DNA of 64,000 nt, from contig CM037584.1 of the NCBI GenBank assembly GCA_021018995.1, forward strand, positions 146,709,317 to 146,773,316, read 5' to 3'. Positions 22,378 through 32,525 of this stretch are shown here, in pieces. The number at the start of each line of letters is the position of its first letter. Position 1 is the first letter of the stretch. Source of the DNA: Chloranthus sessilifolius. Lineage: Eukaryota > Streptophyta > Magnoliopsida > Chloranthales > Chloranthaceae. A model generated the notes under the pieces. That model was not told the DNA's origin, searched no databases, and saw only the letters and a program-made list of their open reading frames with translations. A program made the translations under genes and the position numbers.

Positions 22378-25300
22378 TCATGTAAACAAATTCGGATAAG
22401 CATTATGCACATTCGACTCACGTTCCCACATGGCTTCCTCTGGTAAATGGTTCTGCCACCAAATGAGCACCAATGGAATTCTCTTTATGCGTAATACTTG
22501 TTCCTTCTGATCAAGAATCTGTACTGGTTCTTCCTTGACCATCAAGTCCTCCTGTATTCTATCGGTTGGTAATCCAATATGTGAGTTGGATCCTTTACAT
22601 ATCGTCTCAGCATTGAGACATAAAATACATCGTGCATGCTTGAGAGTTACGGTGGGAGTGCAACTCGGTAAGCAACCTCTCTAACATGTCCCAAAACCTC
22701 AAAAGGTCTAACGTATCGAGGACTCAACTTGCCACGCTTTTCAAAATGCATAACACCCTTAGTCGGTGAAATCTTAATGAAGACATTATCTCTAGTCTGA
22801 AAGAAATACTTTGTATTAACACCGATACTGACAGCTATTTAGATATATATATATATAACTGTGCAATTCATTACAACAAAACCTTAACTTTTACCTGAAA
22901 TTTCATGTTTGTCCTCTTAAGGTCAGTATAACTCTTCTGTCTACTCTGTGTGGCCCTTAATCTCTCTCTAATCACATGTACCGCTTCAGTGGGTACTCTC
23001 CAGAATCTCTGGCCCCAAAATAAATTTCTCTCTTATTTCTTTCCAATTAATTGGAGATCTACACCGTCCACCATACAAAGTTTCATATGGTGCCATACCT
23101 ATACTCGTCTGATAGCTATTGGTGTATGCGAACTCGATCAATGGTAAGTGTTGATCCCATGAGCTTTGAAAATCTAGCATACAAGCCCTTTGCATATCCT
23201 CTATGATCTTATTTACTCATTCAGTCTGACCATATGTCTGTGGATGAAACGCTGAAGTCAAATCTAGTCTAGTGCTCATACCTTCTTAAAATTTCTGCCA
23301 AAATTGTGAAGTATACAACAGATCTTGATGGGAAACGATGCTTACTGGAATAGCGTGTAACCGAACAATCTCCCTCATATACATATCTACCAGTCTACTT
23401 GCAATATACGTGGTGTTATAGGGCAAGAAAGACCGATTTAATTAATATGTCAACGATCACCCATATTGCATTATGTTTCCTCACCGTCTGTGGTAATCCT
23501 AATATAAAGTCCATTGAAATAGATTCCCACTTCCACTCGGGTATCGACAACGGTTGTAATAATTCAGATGGATGCCTGTGATCCACCTTCACCTGCTGAC
23601 AAAGCAAATATTTTGAGACTTACTCTGCTACATCTTTCTTCAAACCTCTCTACCAAAAACTTTTCTTCAGATCTTGATACATCTTTGTACCACCCGGATG
23701 GATTACGTAGTTTCACTTATAGGCCTATTCTAAAATGGTACGACGCATATCGACATCGGTAGGCACACATAAAAGCCCTCTAAATAACAGTGATCCATCA
23801 CTCTTGATAGAAAAATATGAACTAGCACCATCTTTCACACCTTGCCGAATTTTTAACAACTCATCATCTTTCATCTGAAGCTCATATATGCGATCAAAAA
23901 TCACTGGTCTGATCATAACATTTGCTAAGAAAGCCCCTGAAGCCTTCTCCTCAATCCTCGTATCATACAATGATATGTCCTCTAACAGCTTCCAGCGGTG
24001 GAGTCCCAAAATAAGATTCGACAATTGAGCCGAAGTCTTCTAACTCAAAGCATCTGCAACTACATTTGCCTTGCCTGGATGGTATTGTATGGAGTAATTA
24101 TAGTCTTTAAGAAATTCTATCCACCTTCTCTGTCTCATATTTAGGCCTCTCTATGTGGACAAATACTTGAGACTCTTGTGGTCTGTGAATATGTTAATGG
24201 TTTCTCCATATAGATAATGCCTCCTTATCTTCAGTGCAAATATCACAATTGCTAAATCAAGGTTATGCATCAGATAGTTTTTTTCATGATCCTTAAGTTG
24301 TCTAGATCCATAGGCAATAATCTTCCTATTTTGATTGAGCACACAACCTAAGCCATTGTACGATGCATCGTTATACATAGTAAAACCTCCCCTCCCAGAT
24401 GGAATGGCTAACACTGGTGCTGATGTCAATCTCTTCTTGAGTTCTTGGAAACTCTTTTCACATTCATCCGTTCACTGAAATTTAACGTCTTTCTATATAA
24501 GCTTCGTGAGTGGCCATTAGATCTTCGAAAACCCTTCCACAAACCTCCTGTAGTATCCATCTTGACCAAGGAAATTGCGAATCTCTGTCACAGTCTGTGG
24601 TTGTTCCCAATTCACTGTTGCCTCGGTCTTTGCAGGATCCACAGTGACATTGGTTTCTGAGACCACATGTCCCAAAAAGCTTACTTCTTCAAGCCAAAAA
24701 CTCATACTTACTGAGTTTATTTAGCATATAACTGGTGTTCACGTAATGTCTGCAAAGCAATCCTCAAATGTTGCTCCTGTTCCTCTTGGGACTTTGAGTA
24801 TATAAGAATATCGTCTACGAACACCACAACACACATATCCAAATGTGACTTGAATACTCTATTCATGAGATCCATAAATGAAGCTGGAGCGTTGGTTAAA
24901 CTGAAAGGCATCACAAGGAATTCATAATGTCCATACCTAGTTCTGAATGCCATCTTCTGAACATCCTCGACTTTCACCTTTAGCTGGTGATAACCCGATC
25001 TCAAATCTATCTTAGAAAAGAATTTTGCCCCTTGTAACTGATCAAATAGTTCGTCGATTCTTGGCAGAGGATATCGATTCTTAATTGTTAATTTACAAAA
25101 ATGCTAGATATCCACTACACCCATTTCTCATCATTTTCTTCGCACAGATCGCAGAAATGAGCGGTACAAAAGTCGATCGCATGCTAAAAAATTTGAATGA
25201 TCTACCCTCATCTGGGTGAAATGTAACTATATTTCTCCGGTAATTGACATTTGCATTATGGGTGGATAACCAATCCATGCCAATGATTACATCGAATCCT

Positions 25301-25564
25301 TGCATATCCAACAATATCAAGTTGGTCATCAACTCGTGATCTCCACCTCCCCTATGTTTACCATCACTGATCGACACACTGTATCGATTTTAACTGAATT
25401 CCCTGTTGGGACCGAAATGTCCAACATGAAGTCTAAAGGTTTAGGAATGACCTTCACCTTTATCGTGAATTCAGGTGTCACAAATGAATGTATAGACCTT
25501 GGGTCTATCAGAACTCGGGCTTCATAACAAAAATAGTCGTCTTTTCTACACATTTGTAATGTAC
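22378..25564 (-). pseudogene. pol: pol of element C: protease, RT, RNase H, integrase, chromodomain
   Basis: Protease begins at 25564, with YEARVLIDPRSIHSF (the glycine of the catalytic loop is replaced by R) and GMDWLSTH. A deletion near 25090 removes about 130 residues, joining GYLAFL to the NRYPLPRID region of RT, so the first part of RT is missing. The rest of RT (25004-24717) has RSGYHQL and [10 protein letters not shown]. RNase H (24429-24151) has [10 protein letters not shown] and FTDHKSL. Integrase follows with [21 protein letters not shown] (first catalytic Asp kept) and EFAYTNSYQTSIG. A 98-bp intron-like segment (22797-22894) precedes the GPY/F module (GKLSPRYVRPFEVL) and a chromodomain (IPLVLIWWQNHLPEEAMWE) that stops at 22378. 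Frameshifts and stops elsewhere. Confidence 0.85.
22797..22894 (-). other. Intron-like segment inside C integrase C-terminus
   Basis: On the minus strand the coding sequence ends TTTCAG, then GTAAAAGTT ... TATTTCTTTCAG, then resumes ACTAGAGATAATGTC. Removing these 98 bp gives a phase-0 join whose residues align without gap to the uninterrupted homologues in D (61400-61460) and E (54400-54450). The segment is AT-rich with a TATATA run, and 98 is not a multiple of three. Confidence 0.65.
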
Positions 25565-25722
25565 CTACGTTATACACATACTACGAATTTAATTACACAA
25601 CAAAAGAAACATAAAAGTCAATGTAGAAATTAAAATAAAAAATTCTACTTTTCTATTTATGCACCTTCTTCATCTAAAATTTTAGTAAGAATCTCAATTG
25701 ACTTTAATTAAATTCTTTATAC
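25565..25722 (-). other. gag-protease intron-like segment of element C
   Basis: CCAAG|GTATAAAG at 25722 and AACGTAG|GTACATT at 25565; 158 bp, AT- and T-rich. Joining G to GT gives a glycine codon and restores the frame from NDIIQ to GTLQMCRKDD. Read through, the gag frame stops 7 codons past the GGT codon spanning the 5' boundary, at 25694. Equivalent segments lie in D (46367-46508) and E (56313-56460). Confidence 0.75.
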
Positions 25723-27049
25723 CTTGGATTATGTCATTGCTTGTGTTGGAATCCTTAGCTGTGACTGCATACGCTCGGCCTTGCACTGTAGGTCGTGATT
25801 GTCGCGTAGGCCTTTGCGGTCCTACAACAGTTACTCTTCCCTCGCTCTTTAACATTGGGCAATCCCTTATCATGTGCCCTATTTTTCCATATTTAAAGCA
25901 TGCCACTATGCCTCTTCTACAATCTGTGGTCTTATGTGGTTTACCACAACGTGCACACTTGTCCTGCGGTGTAGATGATGCTGCTCTCAAAATTCCTTGA
26001 GCAATTGATCCTCCGGTGGTATGAGTAGGGCTAAAAGGACGAAATGACCTAGTAAGCGTAGGCACAAACGGCCTAGTGTAATTTCCTTGAGTAAATTGTG
26101 TAGGTGTTGGTGCCATGTACCTCGACTTTTTATTCATCGAATCTGAACTTCCAAACTTCCCTTGACTTGCTTTACCTTTGTTATGTTGATCCCTTCGTTT
26201 GTACATCTTATCTATATCTTCCTCTGCCACTAATGCCTTGCTCGTAACTTCCCATATGTTTCCAATTGAAGCATTGAAACTCGGTCTCAGATGTTCGGTC
26301 TCAATCCCCATTGAAATTTCTTTACTTTCATCCTATCCAAGGCTATATGTTCCAATGTAAACCTCGACAATCTTATAAACTCTACTCCGTACTCTCGCAC
26401 GGACATTTTTCCTTGCTCTAGGTTTATAAACTTGACCTCCATCTAATCCCTTACCTGTTTAGGGAAATATTCCTTATTGAATTCCTCTAGGAACTCTTCC
26501 CACGTCCATGGTATACCTAGTGTAACCTGTTCTCTTGTTCTCGATACCGATGTCCACCATGGGCCTGCTTCCCCTTCTAATTTAAATGTCGCCTATCTTA
26601 CTTTCTCATCCTCAGTGCATGGAAGCACACTGAAGATCTTTTCTACTTCCTTGATCCAGTTCTCTGCCTCTATTGGTTCAGCTTGTCCTGAGAAACTGGG
26701 AGGATGTATTCTTCTAAATTCCACAAATGCTAATGGTTGTACTTGTGGCTGAGGTGGTGGTTGAGGTGGTGTCTATTGGTGATCATTGGCATTATTAGAC
26801 GCAATCAATTTCGTCTGTTGCGTCATGGCATTAGCCACAATCTCTATGCATTGTGCCATCCTTTCTATTCCCAACCTTTCTCTGCCTTGATCTCCATGTT
26901 CGGGAAGATCTCTCTCTAACCGGATTCCTATTCGAACCCGTAGCCATGTCCTCATTCCTCACATCCTCCATACCAGTATCCAATCTCTCACTACTCCTTG
27001 TGGTTCGGGCACGACCACCTCTTCGTCATCCTCTACCCCTAGGAGGCAT
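25694..27049 (-). pseudogene. gag: Degenerate gag of element C
   Basis: Starts MPPRGRG and meets a stop at once (a CGA-type codon now TGA). Later pieces include the N-terminal region (26955-26773), a capsid with frameshifts around 26300-26750, and an open stretch 26311-25694 with zinc knuckle one intact (CARCGKPHKTTDC). Knuckle two has its second Cys replaced by Tyr (CFKYGKIGHMIRDC). The frame ends inside the intron-like segment, as expected for an unspliced Gag. It is homologous to the gags of D, E and the array. Confidence 0.82.
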
Positions 27050-27223
27050 CTTGTTCGATTAACATGAAATAAAAGTTTCACTAATAGAAAGTTCTAAACA
27101 CACTACACAACACACACTACAACTCACTTCTAACTCTATCAGAATCGCAAAATAATGAAGTTGTGATACCAACTATGCCAAATATGACACAGTTGATCCT
27201 CATAGAATCTAGAGCCTAAGCTC

Positions 27224-27235
27224 GCTCTGATACCA
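27224..27235 (-). other. Primer binding site of element C
   Basis: GCTCTGATACCA on the plus strand is TGGTATCAGAGC on the element strand, two bases from its 5' LTR. Confidence 0.92.
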
Positions 27236-27237
27236 AC

Positions 27238-29432
27238 TGTGACAGCTGGATTTCGACACCCCGAAACTCGGACCATCAAATCACCCATTAGGACGATCCC
27301 ATGCTTACACGAATACTTGGCACATCCATATAAACAGATCTCATATAGATATCTCCTTTAAACAGATAGATTCATTCTAAGCTTCAAAAGAAAATACATT
27401 TCTAAATGTAACCTGATCAAAATAACGGTTCTAAATTTCATTCCAAATGCAGGAAGGGATGAATCGAAATGAACCATCGATGATAGATATCTGTCACCAA
27501 CCAATAGTTTACAAAATAATATCCAAAAGAATTATATTACATGACTTAGTATAACTCAAAAATGGCTGGACGTTCCAAGCCAAACAAAATATAACTCTTG
27601 ACTACTCAAACACCCACTCAATCTATTTAGGAAAGTACTCCTCCGGTAGAGGCTCAATCTACTCTTCTGGTTCGTATTCTGGATCACTTTCAATATCCAG
27701 ATCCTTCTCTAAGTCCTAACCTGTGACGTAGTCGAATGGTGAGTTAACATCGAAGCTCAATAGGGGAAAACATTAGTAGCATTCAATATCATATCTCAAG
27801 CATAATATCACATAACTGATTTTCATAGGCACATTCCACATTTATCTCAATTGAATTCCATATGCAAAATTTAATCGCACACATGCTGGAATCACATAAT
27901 TAGTTTTGAAAATATTTGTCATAACTTAAAGTATTAACTTAAATACTTTTCTAAGCAATTATAGCATTAGAAGATGCATATAATACCGATGGGAATCCTA
28001 CCATTGTCATTCAATGAACCATTTACACATAAGCCCAAGCCCTTGTGTTAGGAGGGATGCTTGTGCTAAATAAATATTACCATTGGCCGGTAAGAGAATT
28101 GAACGGATATCTTGCCGTACCGGAGCACAATGGATTCATTATATTAAACCTTAAATGAATGTGCACTTTCTAACTTATAGTTTCACACCGTGTATTGTGA
28201 TACATTATACTATTTTTGGAAAACTAACATTCTTACATAGTTTTAGAATTCTCACATTTCACAGTTGACACATCACATTTGCTTCTTTCACATCACATAT
28301 ATTCTATTCAAAACTTGTTTGAATTAAATAATTTCATATCATGACTTATCACATCACAAAACTTGGTTGAAATAATACTATATCACATACTTTTTTTTCA
28401 CAAAATTCTTATGGCTTTTCACATCACATTACTTAACTTATACGAAGCACACTTAATTAAAATGATCATACATTTCCCCTACCTCAAGTCACGCTTATCA
28501 CATTCCACACATTGCTCTCTTGAGCACTTACACATAGGCTCAATGCTTTAGTCTTACATTCAAAAATGTCCAAATACCCCTTAAGAATTGCTTAAGAAAA
28601 CATAATTTCAAAGAATTCATGCAAAAAGAGTCCAAACAAATTGGTCTATCGAGCCTGAGCTCTGCATGCGAGCCTGAAGTTCAAGCTACGCGAGGCCCAG
28701 ACCTCAAGGGCGACATCGGATTTTAGCCATCGAGCTCCACGTGAGGCCTCGCGCGAGCGAGCCTTTTGTTCACTTAAGCCCTCACACGAGCGAGTCTCAG
28801 AGCCTCTCAGGCACTTATGCTTTACTGAAGGCTTCTCGTGCAAGCGAGCTCTGGAGCTCGGGCGCGCGAGAAGCAGAGTTCTTTCAAATTTGAGTTTTTT
28901 CTCAACTCGATCTTCTCACTTTTGTTTCCTAAATTTTTCCACACTTCTCACACATCATATTAAAATACTTTTATTAACACAATTCACACATTAGAGTGTC
29001 GAATTCTCACCTTTAACTCAACGGTTCACTCATAGATCTCTCCAAGCTCTACGATTATCACGACTCCAGCACAATCGTATGGCAATCCTTCACACATGAG
29101 TTTGCATAAGATTCACTATGATCTAGTGGATCTTTACACAAGGATTCATGCAATCCTTCTCTCTTCTCTTCAAACCTTTCTCCTTTTCTCTCAAAACAAA
29201 CAAGTTAGAAAACTCACAATTGGATTTTACATGTAAGCAATCACTTTTCTTACATGTAAAATACAAACACTAATGTTGTTTGTTACACATATCCACTTAT
29301 TCATTTGGTGTGAGACACATACACACCAAAGTGTGTACAAAATTTCATGGGTTCCCTTGTGAAGCACACACACTGCAATCATTCACACATCCTTTTGACT
29401 TACGTATTTGCCCAAAATTTGGGGATATTACA
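27238..29432 (-). repeat. 5' LTR of element C
   Basis: TGTGACAGCTGG to GATATTACA; 2195 bp. It is colinear with the 3' LTR, lacking the hAT MITE and several short segments. It carries the CGCGAG cluster at about 28640-28875, GTAGGGGAAATG downstream of it on the element strand, and a hairpin at 27739-27758. Confidence 0.93.
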
Positions 29433-29437
29433 TATTT

Positions 29438-29651
29438 CTATACCACTGTTTAAGTGAAGGTTAGTCATCACCGGTGGTTTATTTTAGTTCTTCCAGTCGT
29501 GTGTCTGTATAGAAATGAAATATATATTTCTACCCGTTATTCTATAACTACTTGATTTCCGCAATATGTGTGAATGTACGTCAAGTACTATGTAATTCCG
29601 ATTGTGATCTGTACAACCCAACGGTTCGGGTTTTCCTATTTGGTTTAAAGT

Positions 29652-29703
<52 letters not shown>

Positions 29704-29738
29704 AGAAAATCTGTGTGGAGAAAATTCAGGCTGTCACA
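29438..29738 (+). repeat. LTR 4 of the array, second part
   Basis: Resumes CTATACCACTGTTTAAGTG exactly where LTR 4 broke off (16885), after the second TATTT copy. It contains a long (TA)n run at about 29654-29699 and ends GGCTGTCACA before the duplication CTAAA at 29739-29743. It is not followed by a primer site, confirming that it is the terminal 3' LTR. Confidence 0.92.
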
Positions 29739-29743
29739 CTAAA

Positions 29744-30551
29744 CCTAAGCCAAATAAACACCCGATGATGTGGGCAAAAAACTTTTTAGCATCTTCAACC
29801 TATAATCTAAAGCACTAAAGACAAGAGATCTCAAATCTAGAAGAGACAAAAATAGAGACGATACAGCTCTAAAGGGGTCGATCATTACATCATCATTACT
29901 TGAGAGATAAGGTTAATCATTAAAGAGCATTTAATAGCCACAAAACAAAACAAGCCACACAAATACATTCTCCCCCTTTTTATTATAAGGTGACAAGGGG
30001 ACAAACCTGAAGGTCTTAGAAAAAGAATATGAAAAAGAAATTCATAGGCTCTCCATAAAAGAAAAAAAATCCAACAAGAACACAATTAATTTTTTTTTTT
30101 TTTTAATAACACTCTAAAAAATGAGACGGTGATCAAGCTTTAAAACCAATGCCACACAACTACACCAGAGTAGATAGAACAATACTCTCATTCTCCCATT
30201 CATTTACCGTCTAAGATCAAATATTCCACATTCAACCCTTTCAAAATTAATTTCAGAATTTGCAAAAATGAAATCAAATCAAGTAGGTCATCATCACAAT
30301 CATAAATTTCAAAGAATCATCAATCATGCACATCAAATCAGAGAGGATAATCCTACAATGCATTGAATCTCAAGTGACTAGTAAACAACAAACATCGTAC
30401 ACATATGTCTCCAAAGCAACAAACACTCATCAACCTTGTTTATACAAATTCACAACTTTCACATATATTTGACAAGATAAAAGTGATGATGCAATGGCCA
30501 AAGATAACTGTCTCAAACATGAAAAGTGTAAGAAAAAATAGGGGATATAAG
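29744..30551. other. AT-rich segment, nothing recognised
   Basis: Right flank of the array insertion, originally joined to 2091. No gene, LTR end or RNA was identified. There is a T-run at about 30090-30105. The edge with the Tat-like LTR is placed at 30551/30552. Confidence 0.5.
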
Positions 30552-32302
30552 TGTAGACACCCCAATTTTATCCTCTCGGAGTATACATCCTATTTGGTCA
30601 ACTTTTGACCTTACCCACGATCTCTGAAAAAGGACTGACTTTCTCCAAAATTCTTAAAACCCTAAATACGGGGACTATATACTATATACATAGTATATAG
30701 TCGAGGTATGGATTGAAATATCAACCTAAAAACTCAGACTCGACCTGGCTCGGGAGTTTCTCCAATTTCGTGTTATTACCCATGCACGGAATTGATTGCA
30801 CGCGTGCCATGATGCGTGTAATTGATCCCAAATAGACCAGAACTCCACTTTCGTGCACCGCCTAAAACCCTCAATTTGGCGCATACATTCCTACGTGGAA
30901 TCGGTTCCACATGTGAGACCACACGCAGAATCAATCTAGATATGGACTGGGACTCTACTTCCCAAAACCACCCGAACTCCTCGATCTCGCTCATACCTCC
31001 CCGCGCGGAATTGGATTCCACACATAGCCATATGCGCATAATTGGTTCCAAAGCACACTAGATAGGACACCTGCTCAGTCGAGCACTCCCGAGTCAGTGA
31101 TCGACTCAAAGTGAAATAAGCGCATTACACTATGCACAAAATTCAATTGAGTGCTTCAAGTCATGTGTGCAATCCACCTATTGCGCACATGCCCTACACG
31201 TGGAATTACCCATACACCTATAAAAAGACCCCCCTACGTCACAACTTTTACACCAATTCAATAGCAATCTCTCCTCTCTCGAGCTCAAGCCTCTCCCAGG
31301 AAGCTCTAGTTTCTCTCTGCAGCACTAGAAGGAGGAAGAAGCATTTAGCTTCAGATAATCTCTTTCTAGTTCTTAGTTTTTAATTTTCTAATTCTAGATC
31401 TTAGTTTCTAGTTTTAGTTCTTAAGTTCTTAGTTCTAGTTCTCAATCTTTCATTCTAGTTCTTAAGTTTTAATTCTAGTTCTTAATTTTAGTTCTAGTTC
31501 TTAATTCTAATTCTTAGTTTTTCCACTTTAGTTCTTAGTTCTTAGATCAAATCTTAGTCCCCAATCCTTAAATCCTTCATTTTTAACCCTTAAATTCTTA
31601 ATTCTTAATTTAAATTCAATCTTTAATTTGTAATACTTATAAAAATTGCCTTAGCCACCCAATTTTCCCAAGAGAGCTTATGAAGGATACCTAGGAATGG
31701 GGCTAATCCTCCTTAGAATAACGGACCACAACCCCCCTTTCTTTTTTTATTAGAGTAACATTAGGGGGCTAAAATAGTTAGAATTAGAGTAACATTAGGA
31801 GACTAAAATAGTTAGAATGAGAGTATCATTAGGAGACTAAGCTAATTAGAATTAGAGTAGCATTTGAAGACCAAATTAATTAGAATCTAAGTGGCAGTAG
31901 GAAACTAAACTAGTTAGACTTAGAGTAGTGCTAGGAAACCCAACTAGTTAAAATCAGAGTAGGATTAGGAAACCAAACCAATTAAATTTAGTGCAGGAGT
32001 AGGAAGTTAGATTAGACAAACCTCAAGCTACTCATAGCTGCTAGAGTCGGTCGGCCGACATTTAATAAAGGAGAAAGCCTGTATCTCCTCGTGCATGATT
32101 AGTGACATGTTGTAGTGTCAATAAATATATGTAGCTGGCGATCGCATCATCCAGGTATTCTTCATTTAATATTTGCCTTTTCCTTTCAACATGTAATATT
32201 TCATAGTTTACCATTCTATTGCCCCTACCCAAAGTCAACAGGATCGAATTGGGCCACTTCTTTCAGGAATTGAAAGGAACCCAGAAAAAGTGCGTACCAA
32301 CA
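30552..32302 (+). repeat. 5' LTR of the Tat-like element
   Basis: TGTAGACACCCCAATTTTA to TACCAACA; 1751 bp. Two low-complexity blocks: AGTTCTTA-type repeats at about 31370-31620, and roughly seven copies of an about 40-bp unit (TTAGAGTAACATTAGGAGAC and variants) at about 31752-32012. The left boundary rests on the TGTAGACACC start usual for this group. No second LTR is available to confirm it. Confidence 0.72.
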
Positions 32303-32305
32303 GAC

Positions 32306-32322
32306 TGGCGATCACAATGGGA
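32306..32322 (+). other. Primer binding site of the Tat-like element
   Basis: TGGCGATCACAATGGGA, three bases after the LTR end, resembles the TGGCGACTCCRCTGGGGA primer sites of plant Tat/Ogre elements. Decayed. Confidence 0.65.
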
Positions 32323-32525
32323 CGCTTTATGCTAAAGTAGTTTTTGTCTAGTTTAGCTTTATTTTCCTACTTTATTTTCTTGCTTTAATTATTTTCTCGC
32401 TTTATCACTTTCTCGTTCCCACTCACACTCTCGAGGGCTCTCCGAGAGCGCATGAACATCTATCAAGGGTTAGAGATGTCAAGGTTACATAGAATAAACC
32501 TGACCAGTAGTGGTAATCCTCCATT

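Larger units (their letters stand above)
16886..29432 (-). mobile_element. Full-length Tekay/Del-like chromovirus 'C' with a third gene
   Basis: Minus-strand element inside LTR 4 with a perfect 5-bp duplication TATTT on both sides. Order along its own strand: 5' LTR 27238-29432, primer site, gag, intron-like segment, protease, RT, RNase H, integrase, GPY/F module and chromodomain, palindromic cluster with TATA box, third gene, weak polypurine region, 3' LTR 16886-19527. Stops and frameshifts occur throughout, and the N-terminal RT is deleted. The LTRs differ by several indels, so the insertion is not recent. Confidence 0.93.
2097..29738 (+). mobile_element. Composite tandem array of a gag-only Ty3/gypsy element (LTR-gag x3, LTR)
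   Basis: Four LTRs (2097-4667, 6241-8461, 10226-12809, and 14573-16885 continued at 29438-29738) alternate with three internal regions, each with a tRNA-Met-type primer site and a degenerate gag but no protease, RT or integrase. Only the outermost edges carry a target duplication: CTAAA at 2092-2096 and again at 29739-29743. The whole array is therefore one locus derived from one insertion. Without the nested element C it spans about 15.1 kb. Gag-only LTR elements in plants are known as TR-GAG. Arrays of this form are usually explained by unequal recombination between LTRs or by template switching. All three gags are broken, so any mobilisation would have used proteins from relatives. Confidence 0.9.

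Noticed and set aside
29654..29699. (TA)n run as a promoter or replication origin
   Set aside because: Simple microsatellite expansion at a place where the other LTR copies have a short A-rich tract.
32152..32172. TGGCGATCGCATCATCCAGG as a Tat primer site
   Set aside because: It resembles the primer site, but the copy at 32306 directly follows a CA-ending LTR and fits the family layout better.
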